DNA of 64,000 nucleotides from DATJPR01 sp963752915 (GCA_963752915.1 CAVVZZ010000002.1:1-64000); one strand, 5' to 3'. Counted from the first letter of the stretch, positions 25,801 through 34,577 are shown. The notes: generated by a model not told the origin, from the sequence alone. Made by a program: numbers and translations.

Positions 25801-26506
25801 GCTGGGAAACAACCAGGAAGCGATCAACACACTCGAGGAGCTGATCAAAGACCATCCCGAGGCACAGATTATTCCGCGCGCGCATTTCGCCCTGGGAATT
25901 CTTTACTATGATGCGGAAAAATGGCCGCTTTCAATTCAGCATTACCGCGTCGTCGTCGACGATCCAAAACCGGATTCGTCCCTCCTGCCGTTCGCGATCA
26001 GCAATTTGATCGAAACATACAAGGCGGCCGGCGTCAACGATGCAGCACTGGCCCTCACACGACGCTATCTCGAGCTCTATCCGAACAACGACGACAGCTT
26101 CGATAAGAAGATCGACATCGGTATTTTGTATGATCGCCTCGGCTACTACGACCAGGCCGTTCTTCAGCTCCAGGGTCTCCTCGACCAGGCCGGAAGCGAC
26201 CTCGAAGGCGAGATCCGCTACTATATTGCAGAAGCAAACTACAACAAGGGAGATTATCAGCAGGCGATCCTTGATTTCCTCAAGGTGCCCTATCTCGTGA
26301 CGAAGAAAGGGAAAATCGACTGGACGGCAAATTCGCTGTATATGTCGGGCCAGTCGTATGAAAAGATGGGTCGTTTCGACCAGGCGCTCCTCATGTACAA
26401 GCAAATCGTCGATCGGCCCGGGATTGATGAGACATTTAAAACGGCGGCAAAGAAGGAAATTGATCGAGTGAAACTCGTCCTTCAGAAGACACCGAACCCT
26501 CAATGA
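22889..26506 (+). CDS. Large exported TPR-repeat protein
   Basis: A 1205-residue protein made almost entirely of tetratricopeptide repeats, after a signal peptide (IRFLFLVFLVVFPCLAPAQ). Repeats such as LAAEQLRQFVAAYPNTSQGIEARFYLGL, YEDARITFQTFALTYQDNPRAPEAWYNTGE and FDQALLMYKQIVDRPGID resemble the BamD / CpoB type of envelope TPR proteins, which often carry the pattern Y-P-x-S-P-A. The protein is thus probably periplasmic or anchored to the outer membrane as an assembly scaffold. No catalytic domain is seen. The next gene overlaps its stop by four bases (ATGA), and obgE follows in the same way, so all three are probably one operon. Its precise partners cannot be named. Confidence 0.85.
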   Translation: MRTLKIRFLFLVFLVVFPCLAPAQDSKENGDFKLAINLFTDGLFDLAAEQLRQFVAAYPNTSQGIEARFYLGLTQMKLKRYEDARITFQTFALTYQDNPRAPEAWYNTGEAYAALGNAKEAALAYERVKVFHPKSKPAPDALLQAAKYFILAGDRDDARRDLRVILQEYPASPAVLTARTQLGKMYFEDGNIDQAQTELRRVIDGDPSPEARAQALLILGNINAATRKFDQAQSNFQEIIAKYKNSTAVQAAYVNFGRLLADNARYADAEENFRKALALKSVSDSTLLRDAMLGVAESQSAQKDYQNALKSYQRFLAAFPSEEKTPDALWSLALTASRARRFDVSDDACQKLLHAAKTDLLRNRALTRLARNAEDRKNVQTAIKDYLTFVDQNPEHPSAAEVLYHVGQLYDRGLNDYRKAAVDYENVFSRYPHSPLADDALWSAGRCYERLKDFSRALMMFHELLDHYPASDSSDAAVRKIDSIEIFEAKDKDAGLERLALLVGDVVAEKDKVGLSYRLGDIYFHDLKNYEAAEVQFSNAINSGMTDARFVDALYYRARSYEYLTRKDEKYRAKAISSYQTFIQAYKSDPRAKQCALSLFFLLATTPSAAQEALAQAGDTQRLDTMLLHAGILLEQADSLVSALSVFKQVVVSYPATPSGIEARFHEAVLFGKEGQVDSMVAYGKQYLDLAPNGKYCADLLHDMAAAKEQQGKYAEAADLYRRLGEEFGYASIAGDAQSELATSLMAAGSADEALRLYKDLVHEQEENPLRDQGADISLLLGLARAEQLAGKNADAKGHLFEILARGPEGAVAGQAYMLLGMIAKSEGTTDAATAYFKQAERVSPGIAATRDVAMLMFETGNYADAIRQFNALSHDAQNDADRRFYDAHSIIARFRNNDLAGADRDIAQFTSKYDKTDEELASFELERGNYYFRKEDYAAAQKAFTQVAKKYDETTSAPTARYWIGKTQEALGNNQEAINTLEELIKDHPEAQIIPRAHFALGILYYDAEKWPLSIQHYRVVVDDPKPDSSLLPFAISNLIETYKAAGVNDAALALTRRYLELYPNNDDSFDKKIDIGILYDRLGYYDQAVLQLQGLLDQAGSDLEGEIRYYIAEANYNKGDYQQAILDFLKVPYLVTKKGKIDWTANSLYMSGQSYEKMGRFDQALLMYKQIVDRPGIDETFKTAAKKEIDRVKLVLQKTPNPQ

Positions 26507-27771
26507 TTGAACAGTATATTGACCACATATGCGGCAGACTTCAGGAGCGACTGGGGGGGAATGATGGAATTGCCGTCCATGAGTTGAAGTCATTCCTCCC
26601 TGCCGATGCCCTTGCATGGTGCAAGGCAGATGCAACCGAACATCTGATGAATGAGTGGACCGAAGGCGGCCCGACATCCCGCATCCTGAATGCGAGCCCC
26701 GATAATCCGCGCGTCGTCCGCGGAGCAATCAGCTCGCTTCTCCCGTTCTTCGTGTACGACAAATCCGTCGCTATCGACGCCGTACGGACGGCGCTCACGT
26801 TCGCATCGCGCTATGCGAGCAAACCCAGAGAAACCCTTGCGCTTCAGGTGTTCCGGGGCGCAACCAGCATTTCCGGAGATCTTCTCCAGATCCGGCTCTC
26901 GGCGGCAGTCGAGTACCGTTACCTTCCGAAGTTGCTGACGAGGGACCTTGGATCGCGCCGGCAGATTACGCCGGACCAATTCGAGGATTCCGCGGCAGCC
27001 ATCGACGATGCCGCGATTCGTCAGCACAACCCGGATGAGTTTGCGCGTCTCGTGAATCCGATCGCCCGGTGGTCGGCTCTTGCCGGCGGCGATCCGAACG
27101 GCGTACCGGTGGATGCCCTTCTGGAGTTTCTCGCCGACAAGCGGTTGCAGGTCCTCCGGGACTACGTCGCATCGATCGCACGGATCAGGTCGCGGACAAG
27201 CATGGACTTTCCCGAGATCGCGACGCTTGTTCGCGATATCGAGGTGAAGGATGTCACGCATCTGAAGGGTGCGCCCGTCCCGACACCGCCCCAGCCGGAA
27301 CCGGAAGCGGTACCGCTCCCCCCGCTCCCCGAACTGTCGCTCTCTGCGGAAGTCGAACCTTTGCCTGAGGCGAACCCGCCCGTGACGCTCACGCCGGACA
27401 TCCCAATCCCGCCGGCAATCGAAGAGATACAGAGCGCGTCGATGGAAAGTGAGCCACCGAACAGATCAACGGCCGCGCCTGCGGTCGAACCGCAACAAGC
27501 AGAACCGCCTTCTCCCCCGGCCTTACCGCCGCGCACCTTCGCCCCCGAAATGCGGACAACCCTGTCGAGTTCCCTTTTCCATGGAAACGTCGCCTACTTC
27601 GATGTCACGGTCAACGAATTGAGCCGCCTGCAGAACTGGCGTGAGGCGGCGACCTATCTTACCGATTTGCTCGAGATCAACCGCCTCAATCCGTACGCGG
27701 CGGACGTAATGCAGTTCACCGACGCCATCAGACGATGGTTTGTCAGGGATGATGAGGAGACGCCTTCATGA
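26503..27771 (+). CDS. Unknown protein with helical N-domain, long Pro-rich linker and small C-domain
   Basis: A 422-residue protein I do not recognise. Residues 1-255 are predicted alpha-helical and soluble. Residues about 256-345 are a linker very rich in Pro, Glu and Ala (for example PTPPQPEPEAVPLPPLPE). Residues about 350-422 form a short domain (LFHGNVAYFDVTVNELSRLQNWREAATYLTDLLE) that ends with a helix pair resembling a single TPR. There is no signal peptide or membrane helix, so it is probably cytoplasmic. Its start overlaps the TPR gene (ATGA) and its end overlaps obgE (ATGA). Such tight coupling suggests it works with one of these, but no function can be read from the sequence. Confidence 0.75.
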   Translation: MIEQYIDHICGRLQERLGGNDGIAVHELKSFLPADALAWCKADATEHLMNEWTEGGPTSRILNASPDNPRVVRGAISSLLPFFVYDKSVAIDAVRTALTFASRYASKPRETLALQVFRGATSISGDLLQIRLSAAVEYRYLPKLLTRDLGSRRQITPDQFEDSAAAIDDAAIRQHNPDEFARLVNPIARWSALAGGDPNGVPVDALLEFLADKRLQVLRDYVASIARIRSRTSMDFPEIATLVRDIEVKDVTHLKGAPVPTPPQPEPEAVPLPPLPELSLSAEVEPLPEANPPVTLTPDIPIPPAIEEIQSASMESEPPNRSTAAPAVEPQQAEPPSPPALPPRTFAPEMRTTLSSSLFHGNVAYFDVTVNELSRLQNWREAATYLTDLLEINRLNPYAADVMQFTDAIRRWFVRDDEETPS

Positions 27772-28781
27772 AGTTTGTCGACATTGCGCAGATCAGCGTC
27801 AAGGCCGGTCATGGAGGGGTCGGGTGTGTGAGTTTCCGGCGTGAGAAATATATTCCGAAGGGTGGACCGGACGGAGGCGACGGAGGCCGGGGAGGATCGG
27901 TCATTGTCCGGGCAAACAGGCATTTGACGACGCTCCTCGATTTTCATTACAAGAACCAGTACAAAGCGAATCGCGGAGAACACGGGCTCGGGGCAAAGAG
28001 GACCGGCAAGAGCGCGGAAGATATTGTGCTCGAGGTTCCTGTCGGGACGATTCTCCGGAACGTCAGCAACGGCAAGCAGATGGGCGACCTCCTCGAGCAT
28101 GGTCAGGAGATTATCGTCGCGCATGGCGGCCGCGGCGGGAGGGGAAACGCCGCGTTCGCAACGTCGATCAACCAGGCTCCCCGCCAGTATGAGATGGGAG
28201 ATGACGGCGAGGAAGCAGAGCTTGAACTGGAGTTGAAGCTCCTTGCAGACGTCGGGCTCGTCGGGCTCCCGAACGCCGGTAAATCGACTTTGATCTCGGT
28301 GATTTCGGCCGCCCGTCCCAAAATCGCCGACTACCCATTCACAACCCTCGTCCCCAATCTCGGTATTGTGAAATTGGGAGAAGGCACCGCGTTCGTCGTC
28401 GCCGACATCCCCGGGCTGATCGAGGGCGCACACACAGGGAAGGGGCTTGGTGTCCAATTTCTCCGCCATATCGAACGGACGCGTGTCCTGCTGTTTCTTC
28501 TCGATGCCACGAACCCTGATCCAAAGGCGGACTACAACATCCTGGCTCATGAACTGAAGGAGTTCAATCCGTCACTCCTGAAGAAGCCCCGGCTCGTGGC
28601 GCTAACCAAAATGGATGCCATCGACGACGCCGGGCGAAAACACCTTTCCTCGCTCCGGTTCGGCCGGACCGCCCTGCATCGCATCTCTGCTCCGACCGGT
28701 GAAGGAATCAGTGATCTCATCGCCGCGCTGGGCGCAAAACTCTCGGGGCAAAAGTCCCGCGCGAAGGTTCCCTCCCGGTAA
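27768..28781 (+). CDS. obgE: GTPase ObgE/CgtA
   Basis: An essential ribosome-associated GTPase acting in large-subunit assembly and stress control. The protein has 337 residues. The Gly-rich Obg domain covers residues 1-158 (GGHGGVGCVSFRREK-like start, GGPDGGDGGRGGSV). The GTPase domain shows G1 GLPNAGKSTLI, G2 around YPFTTLVPNLG, G3 DIPGLIEGA, G4 TKMD and a Ser-containing G5. No C-terminal extension is present, as in many short Obg proteins. Its ATG overlaps the preceding stop. Confidence 0.97.
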   Translation: MKFVDIAQISVKAGHGGVGCVSFRREKYIPKGGPDGGDGGRGGSVIVRANRHLTTLLDFHYKNQYKANRGEHGLGAKRTGKSAEDIVLEVPVGTILRNVSNGKQMGDLLEHGQEIIVAHGGRGGRGNAAFATSINQAPRQYEMGDDGEEAELELELKLLADVGLVGLPNAGKSTLISVISAARPKIADYPFTTLVPNLGIVKLGEGTAFVVADIPGLIEGAHTGKGLGVQFLRHIERTRVLLFLLDATNPDPKADYNILAHELKEFNPSLLKKPRLVALTKMDAIDDAGRKHLSSLRFGRTALHRISAPTGEGISDLIAALGAKLSGQKSRAKVPSR

Positions 28782-28821
28782 TCCCCTTCCAGAGGAACGC
28801 CAGGCCCGTAGGAAAAGTCTT

Positions 28822-28855
28822 TTTCATGCAATCTTCACATTGGGGACGTACATTG
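28822..28855 (+). promoter_or_regulatory. Operator-promoter of the two-component system (shared motif, copy 1)
   Basis: TTTCAT (28822-28827) and CTTCAC (28833-28838) form a direct repeat with an 11-bp period. Exactly 10 bp later stands TACATT (28849-28854) followed by G. No -35 hexamer is present at 17 bp. The same arrangement with identical spacing occurs before the PepSY-like gene and the beta-propeller gene. The regulator's ATG (28864) is only about 10 bases from the -10 box, so the transcript may be nearly leaderless. Confidence 0.55.
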
Positions 28856-28863
28856 TCCTGGAC

Positions 28864-29541
28864 ATGAGGATCCTGCTCATAGAGGACGACGAGCGCGTTG
28901 CGAAGGCAATCGCCAAGAACCTGAAGGCGGAGACCTATGCCGTCGATTTCGCGCCTGATGGGATGACCGGCGAAGAGCTTGCCAAGATCAACCCGTATGA
29001 CGTGATCATCTTGGACCGCATGCTGCCGCGCCAAAACGGACTGGCAACCTGCTCTCATCTTCGCCGTGACGGCGTCCTGACGCCCATCCTGATGCTGACA
29101 GCGCTGGGCGAGGTGGAAGACCGGATCGAAGGGCTGGACAGCGGGGCGGACGATTATCTCCCGAAACCGTTTCACAGCGGGGAACTGCTGGCCCGCATCC
29201 GGTCACTCGCCCGACGCCAGACCGACGTCCGCTCCGCCGTCATCGAACGGTTCGGACTGCGTCTCGATACCAACACCCACGAAGTCCGCCGCAACGGGGT
29301 CGAGCTTCCTTTGACAACAAAGGAATTTGCGTTGCTCGAACTGTTTATGATGAACCCCGACCGCATTCTCTCCCGCGAGACCATCTCCGAACACGTCTGG
29401 GACATGAATTTCGAACCACGGAGCAATGTGATCGAAACGTTTGTCAAATTCCTGCGACAGAAGATCGACCGCGGCTTCGATGTCCCGTTGATCCACACCG
29501 TCCGGGGGGCAGGATACATCTTCTCTGACCGTCGGCCCTGA
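28864..29541 (+). CDS. OmpR-family response regulator
   Basis: A 225-residue DNA-binding response regulator. The receiver domain has the acidic pocket at IEDDE (residues 7-9), phospho-acceptor Asp51 in VIILDRMLP, Thr79 and Lys101 in DYLPKPF. The C-terminal winged helix contains LTTKEFALLELFMMNPDRILSRE and RSNVIETFVKFLRQKID, with the wing GAGYIF. The subtype resembles CusR/QseB. The histidine kinase starts 4 bases after its stop. The promoter carries a direct repeat that also occurs upstream of two nearby genes and is the likely binding site of this protein. Confidence 0.95.
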   Translation: MRILLIEDDERVAKAIAKNLKAETYAVDFAPDGMTGEELAKINPYDVIILDRMLPRQNGLATCSHLRRDGVLTPILMLTALGEVEDRIEGLDSGADDYLPKPFHSGELLARIRSLARRQTDVRSAVIERFGLRLDTNTHEVRRNGVELPLTTKEFALLELFMMNPDRILSRETISEHVWDMNFEPRSNVIETFVKFLRQKIDRGFDVPLIHTVRGAGYIFSDRRP

Positions 29542-29545
29542 ACCC

Positions 29546-30934
29546 ATGCTCACCATCAAAATCCGCATCATCCTGGCCTACACAGTGCTTTTCGGCGTGG
29601 TCCTGGGGCTGTTTGGGTGGGTGATCTATCGCGCAGTGCGTGACGAACAGATGTCGAACCTCCGGGCGCGCCTCGAAAGTCAGGTGGGGAAACTCCACTC
29701 GGAAATCGAAGAACAATGCACGGAGCATCTGTTCCCGGTTCGGAAAGACCTGGACGATATCCGCACGGAAGGCCTGACGCGGGTGCACTACCGGGTGCTT
29801 GACACGACAGGGAGGGCGGTTCTCGATGATTCTTTGCTGGCGATGTCATCCGGCCATCCGCCTTCCGGGTCGCCTGCCGGACGGGTACAAAGGATGGTAT
29901 TCACTCTCGGCGGATCTGAATATCTCTGCCTCCGGGTTCCGCTCGACGTCGAAGACCGGTTCACCTACATCCTGGAAATCGCAGCCCCGATGGATGGGAT
30001 CGAACAAGATCTCGCGCGCCTTCGTCTGCTGCTTTTCACCGCGATCCCCTTCCTGCTCGCGGTGACCGGGCTCGCCGCGTACCTCATTACCCGATCGGCC
30101 TTCCGGCCCCTGACCGCCATGGTGGACACCGCCAGGAGGATCACCGCCAGTACCCTGCACCGCCGGCTCGACGTCCCCCGCGCACACGACGAGGTCCAGG
30201 AGCTCGTGCGCACATTTAACACCATGATTGAACGTCTCGAAGTCGCATTCCGGGCGCAGCGACAGTTCGTGGCCGACGCCTCGCACGAGTTTCAGACTCC
30301 GTTGACCGTCATGCGCAGCGAGCTCGAGTTCGCTCAACGATCCACCGACCACGACCTCGTCCAGGAAAGCGTCGCCACCTGTCTCTCCGAAGTGGACCAC
30401 CTTTCCTCGATGGCGGCAAACCTGTTGATCCTCGCACGGTTAGATGCCGCCGCCATTCAGCTGCAATGCGTGCCAGTCCGACTTGACGAGCTGCTGGTCG
30501 AGTGCATGCACCTGCTGAAGGGCGCCACGGAACGGAAACATCTCCGATTCGATGTGCACATCGAACATCCCGTGGAAGTCCATGCTGACCCTGCACGCAT
30601 GAAGAGTGTTCTGCTCAACGTCCTCGACAACGCCGTCAAGTACTCCCGGGACGGCGGTGGAATCACCTGCACGCTCTCCAGTGTCGATAACGCTGCGATC
30701 CTCGAGGTGACCGACTGCGGCATCGGCATTGCCGCCGAAGACCTCTCGCAGGTGTTTCAACGATTTTACCAATCGGATGAGGCACGCGCGCTCGGGCGGG
30801 GAACCGGCCTGGGGCTCGCGATCGTGGAGGGGATTATGCGACTCCACGGAGGATCGGCCTCCCTAGCCAGTCAGCGGGGTGCCGGGACGACCGTCACCCT
30901 TCGCCTTCCCTTTCCCAGCGTCCCTTCCCGGTAA
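29546..30934 (+). CDS. Membrane sensor histidine kinase
   Basis: A 462-residue kinase, partner of the response regulator just upstream. Transmembrane helices lie at residues about 8-28 and 159-181 and flank a periplasmic sensor of about 125 residues. HAMP covers about 182-235. The HisKA box FVADASHEFQTPLTVMRSELEF has the phospho-acceptor His247; HEFQTP is a less common variant of the HELRTP motif. The ATPase domain has the N box NVLDNAVKYS, G1 DCGIGIAAEDL, the F box and G2 GRGTGLGLAIVEGI. The periplasmic ligand cannot be inferred; the neighbouring PepSY-like and efflux genes suggest an envelope or metal-related signal. Confidence 0.95.
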   Translation: MLTIKIRIILAYTVLFGVVLGLFGWVIYRAVRDEQMSNLRARLESQVGKLHSEIEEQCTEHLFPVRKDLDDIRTEGLTRVHYRVLDTTGRAVLDDSLLAMSSGHPPSGSPAGRVQRMVFTLGGSEYLCLRVPLDVEDRFTYILEIAAPMDGIEQDLARLRLLLFTAIPFLLAVTGLAAYLITRSAFRPLTAMVDTARRITASTLHRRLDVPRAHDEVQELVRTFNTMIERLEVAFRAQRQFVADASHEFQTPLTVMRSELEFAQRSTDHDLVQESVATCLSEVDHLSSMAANLLILARLDAAAIQLQCVPVRLDELLVECMHLLKGATERKHLRFDVHIEHPVEVHADPARMKSVLLNVLDNAVKYSRDGGGITCTLSSVDNAAILEVTDCGIGIAAEDLSQVFQRFYQSDEARALGRGTGLGLAIVEGIMRLHGGSASLASQRGAGTTVTLRLPFPSVPSR

Positions 30935-30947
30935 CTCGGGGGATTAT

Positions 30948-30981
30948 TTTCATCGTCATTCCATGTTCAACCGGTACCTTG
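30948..30981 (+). promoter_or_regulatory. Operator-promoter of the PepSY-like gene (shared motif, copy 2)
   Basis: TTTCAT (30948-30953) and TTCCAT (30959-30964) repeat with an 11-bp period. Ten bp later TACCTT (30975-30980) is followed by G. The spacing is identical to copies 1 and 3. No -35 box stands at 17 bp. The gene start is 44 bases beyond the -10. Confidence 0.6.
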
Positions 30982-31024
30982 AGGAACGAAGCAGCAATCC
31001 TCAACCACCTCAAGGAACACCCGT

Positions 31025-31498
31025 ATGAAAACCCGCCGGAACCTCAGCGTCGCTATTATCGTCCTCGCACTTGCGTCGGGAGCCAGGGCACAGGGAGAAC
31101 AACCGATCGGACGCAAGGATGTCCCCGCGGCAGTTCTCTCAGCGTTTCAGTCGTCGTATCCTCACGGCGTCATCAGGGGATTCGCGAGAGAGACCAAAAA
31201 CGGCACACGATTCTTCGAGATTCAGAGTGTGGAAGGGTCCATCCACCGCGATCTCTTGTACACGGGGGCAGGGAACATTGTGGAGATCGAAGAAACGTTC
31301 CCACCCGATCAGATCCCCCCGGGAGTTCAGAGGACCCTGAAGGAGAATTTCGCCGGCACCCCGGTACAGCGGATCGAACGAGTAACCCGCGGGTCGAACA
31401 CGACGTATGAAGCGACCATTGGGAAGGGCAAGTCCCGTCAGGAAATCGTGATGAATGCAGACGGGGCCATCCAACAAAAGGGCATGAAGACCCGATAA
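31025..31498 (+). CDS. Secreted PepSY-like (BLIP-fold type) protein
   Basis: A 157-residue exported protein with a signal peptide (LSVAIIVLALASGARAQ) and a mature part made of two tandem units: VPAAVLSAFQSSYPHGVI through VEIEETF and IPPGVQRTLKENFAGTPV to the end. The unit (a helix with xxFxxxYP, then three strands) matches the PepSY-like / beta-lactamase-inhibitor-protein-like domains common in Bacteroidota. Such proteins often sit beside OmpR-type regulators and are induced by envelope or metal stress. AAGGA stands 8 bases before the ATG. The shared operator upstream suggests control by the adjacent regulator. Confidence 0.8.
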   Translation: MKTRRNLSVAIIVLALASGARAQGEQPIGRKDVPAAVLSAFQSSYPHGVIRGFARETKNGTRFFEIQSVEGSIHRDLLYTGAGNIVEIEETFPPDQIPPGVQRTLKENFAGTPVQRIERVTRGSNTTYEATIGKGKSRQEIVMNADGAIQQKGMKTR

Positions 31499-31509
31499 CC
31501 GGATCGCGA

Positions 31510-31529
31510 CGGGGTGTGCCTGCACCCGG
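31510..31529. terminator. Weak hairpin between convergent PepSY-like and RND genes
   Basis: CGGGGTG (31510-31516) can pair with CACCCGG (31523-31529), six of seven positions, with a 6-base loop. The following bases are only moderately T-rich (CTATTTGATTCT). It lies between the stops of two convergent genes, the expected place for a terminator, but the match is weak. Confidence 0.3.
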
Positions 31530-31532
31530 GCC

Positions 31533-34500
31533 CTATTTGATTCTCTTTAGGAATACATAGAGCGTCGGCAGCTCGAAGAGCAACAGGAAGCTTGAGAGGA
31601 GGAATCCGCCGATGACGGCGACGGCCAACGGCTGCTGCATCTGCGCTCCTGCGCCAATGCCCAGCGCCAGGGGCATCAATGCGAACACTGCTGCAAAGGT
31701 CGTCATCAAGATCGGCCTCGCTCTCACTCTGCACGCTTCAATGATGGAATCAATCGAATAGCCCTTCTTCCCTCCGATTTCCTGTATCATGTGAACAATG
31801 AAGACACCGTTCTCATGAACGATCCCGACCATCATGATCATTCCCACAAAGCTGGAGATGTTGAATGTTATTCCTGTGATCACCAGCGCCAGGAGAACCC
31901 CGAAGAGCGATGTGAGGTTGGTCGCAAACACCGCGACGGGTATTGAAAAACTCTCGAACTCGATGATCATCAGTGCGATCACGAGGAGGGACGCCGCAAT
32001 AAGCACATAAAGGAGACTGAGGAACGATTCCTGCTGACTCTGATATTGACCACCGAAGGTGTAGGTGACGCCCTGGGGAATAACCAGCTTTGCCTGGAGA
32101 ACCTTCTTGATATCGGCAATCGTCGTCCCGAGATCCCGTCCCGTGATTCGTGCACTCACGGGGACCATCATTTTAAGGTTTTCCCTGTCCACCTCGCTCT
32201 GCCCCTTCAGCACCTCGACGCGTGCGACGGTGTTGAGCGGGACATAGAAACCATTCGCAGACCTCAAACGCACCCCCTCAATATCCTGCAACGTGGTGTG
32301 GAATTGGTCAGGATAGCGGGCGCGGACCCCGATCAGTTTCTCACCCTTGAGAACATACGTATCCGCACTTCCCTCCATGACTGTTTTAAGCTGTGATTGA
32401 ACGTCGGCCATCGAGAGGCCGGCTCTTGCCGTCAACACCGGATCAGGATGGATGACGATCGAAGGGCCGCTGATGACGATGCCGTTGAACACATCCACCA
32501 CTCCGGGGATCTTCTGAATGAGATCAGCAATTTCGCCCGCCTTCTTCTCAATCACGTCCTGCGTCGGTCCAAAGACTTTGATCACAATCGGCGCAGGCTC
32601 GGTGGTAAGGTCCCCAATGAGGTCTTGCATGGCCTGCATGAAATCGATCCGCAGTGCAGGCTCGGTGGATTCTACTTTTTGCCGAACGTCATCGATGACC
32701 TCGAACACGGAGCGGGAACGCTTGTTTTTCAGGCGGATGAGGAAGTCTCCGGTGTTGGGTTCCGTGATAAAGAATCCCATCTGCGTTCCGGTCCTCCGCG
32801 AATACGAATCGACTTCCGGAATCGCCATGATGATCTTTTCAACGTGTGTCAACATTCTGTTTGTCTCGTCCAGAGACGTCCCGGGAGGCGACGTATAGTC
32901 CAGGACGAAGGATCCTTCATCCATCTGCGGCATGAAATCGCTGCCGATGGTGGAATACAGCAGAAACGTTCCTCCGAGGACGACCAAAGCGAACACCGGT
33001 CCGAGGTAACTTCTCCTCAAGAGGATTCGCAGTGCGGCATTGTAGGCCCGGGAGATCGTATGTTTGGACCGTTCCTCTCTGGCAACTTCCAGCGCAACGT
33101 CCTTCTCACGGATAAACAGCTCGGAAAGAAGCGGCACGAAGGTCAGCGAATAGATCATGGACACGCCGAGCGCAATCGCCATTGTCACTGCCAGGGGTTT
33201 GAAGAACGCGCCGGTCACGCCGTAGAGAAACGCGAATGGGACGAACACGATAATGGAAGCAAAGCTTGAGCCGAAGATCGCAGGGAGAAGTTCCCGCATC
33301 GATTCCGCAATGGCCCGTCGGATATTCTCGTGTTGATAGCGCATGTTCCTGAAGATGTTCTCGATCATGACGACGTTGTCGTCGATAACGAGTCCGACGC
33401 CGGCGGCAATCCCCCCCAGGGTCATGATGTTCAGGGAATAGCCGATCGCATAGAGCAGAAGAGCGGTCGTGGCAAAGACCGCCGGGACCGTGATGACGGC
33501 GACTGATCCGATGTGCACGCTCCGGAGAAATACGAAAATCACCAGAATCGCGAGGAAGATCCCTATCACGATCGAATCTCTGGCGCTCCCAATCGAACTG
33601 CTGATGAAATCTCCTTGATCGTAAAAATATTTGATCCGGACTCCGGGAGGGATGACCTGTTTCAGATTGGCAAGTTCTGCCCGTACTTGTTCACCGATTG
33701 CCACCGTGTTCCCTCCCGGTTGACGGATCACGTTGATGAGCACCGATTGCTTCCCGTCGGCCGTCACGCGGATGTATTCGATCTTTTCCGAAGGTTGCAC
33801 CGTCGCCACGTCGTTGACCGTAATCGGCGTCCCATTCTTGAAATCGACCACCGTCTTTCTGATTGCGTCCAGCCCCGAGTAGAGGCCATCGACCAGCGTG
33901 AGATAGATTTGATAGTTCCGTTCAACGAGGCCGGTTGAGGAAACGAAATTCGTTTTGGTGATTGCTGAAGAGACGTCGTCAATGCTCAAGCCATATCCTT
34001 GCAGCTTCTGCGGGTCGACCGTAACAAGGAACTCACGCTGCTTGCCCCCCACCACCACGACTTCCGCAATCCCACTGATCCTCACCAATGCCGGGCGGAT
34101 CGTATAGTACGCGAAATCACGCAACTGGACCAGATCCAGCGAATCGGAGGTCAAACTGAATCCCTCGACGGGAAACACCGTCGCATTCATTCTCTCGATA
34201 TCGATGGAAACCGTCGGCGGCAGTTGATTCCGGATGCTCGCAACTTTCCCCTGGATGAGTTGAAGGGCCTGAATAATGTCTGTGCCCCAGGCGAAGTTCA
34301 CGGAGATTTCTGAAGAACCGCGACTCGTGGCGGATTGAACACGAACCACGCCGGGGATTGCGCGGGCGGCCTCCTCCAGCGGGCGCGTCACTTCAATCAT
34401 CATCCGGTCCGCCGGTTCTTCCCCGTTGTCCGCGATCATGACGATGCGCGGGAAATCGATGTTCGGGAAGAGGGAGATCGGCATCTGAAAGAGTGCGACG

Positions 34501-34577
34501 ATTCCGCCGATGCTCAGGACGGCGGCAAGAAAGAACACCGCTTTTCGGTGCGCGGAAATGATTTCGTAGAGTCTCAT
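31533..34577 (-). CDS. RND efflux pump, inner-membrane transporter
   Basis: A 1014-residue AcrB/MexB-family proton antiporter with the usual twelve helices in two homologous halves. The first half has the helix after MRLYEIISAHRKAVFFLAAVL. The Asp-Asp pair in GLVIDDNVVMIENI (fourth helix) is the proton relay of the drug-exporting HAE-1 group rather than the heavy-metal group. The second half carries FVGMIMMVGIVHENGVFIV. The protein is on the short side of the family. It is the last gene of a TolC - adaptor - RND operon, its start touching the adaptor stop. Substrates are unknown. Confidence 0.94.
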   Translation of the reverse strand: MRLYEIISAHRKAVFFLAAVLSIGGIVALFQMPISLFPNIDFPRIVMIADNGEEPADRMMIEVTRPLEEAARAIPGVVRVQSATSRGSSEISVNFAWGTDIIQALQLIQGKVASIRNQLPPTVSIDIERMNATVFPVEGFSLTSDSLDLVQLRDFAYYTIRPALVRISGIAEVVVVGGKQREFLVTVDPQKLQGYGLSIDDVSSAITKTNFVSSTGLVERNYQIYLTLVDGLYSGLDAIRKTVVDFKNGTPITVNDVATVQPSEKIEYIRVTADGKQSVLINVIRQPGGNTVAIGEQVRAELANLKQVIPPGVRIKYFYDQGDFISSSIGSARDSIVIGIFLAILVIFVFLRSVHIGSVAVITVPAVFATTALLLYAIGYSLNIMTLGGIAAGVGLVIDDNVVMIENIFRNMRYQHENIRRAIAESMRELLPAIFGSSFASIIVFVPFAFLYGVTGAFFKPLAVTMAIALGVSMIYSLTFVPLLSELFIREKDVALEVAREERSKHTISRAYNAALRILLRRSYLGPVFALVVLGGTFLLYSTIGSDFMPQMDEGSFVLDYTSPPGTSLDETNRMLTHVEKIIMAIPEVDSYSRRTGTQMGFFITEPNTGDFLIRLKNKRSRSVFEVIDDVRQKVESTEPALRIDFMQAMQDLIGDLTTEPAPIVIKVFGPTQDVIEKKAGEIADLIQKIPGVVDVFNGIVISGPSIVIHPDPVLTARAGLSMADVQSQLKTVMEGSADTYVLKGEKLIGVRARYPDQFHTTLQDIEGVRLRSANGFYVPLNTVARVEVLKGQSEVDRENLKMMVPVSARITGRDLGTTIADIKKVLQAKLVIPQGVTYTFGGQYQSQQESFLSLLYVLIAASLLVIALMIIEFESFSIPVAVFATNLTSLFGVLLALVITGITFNISSFVGMIMMVGIVHENGVFIVHMIQEIGGKKGYSIDSIIEACRVRARPILMTTFAAVFALMPLALGIGAGAQMQQPLAVAVIGGFLLSSFLLLFELPTLYVFLKRIK

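Noticed and set aside
30977..31015. Inverted repeat CCTTGAGG / CCTCAAGG before the PepSY-like gene, whose right arm contains the ribosome-binding site
   Set aside because: The left arm overlaps the proposed -10 box, so it would lie upstream of the transcription start and not be part of the mRNA. The 23-base loop also makes it weak.
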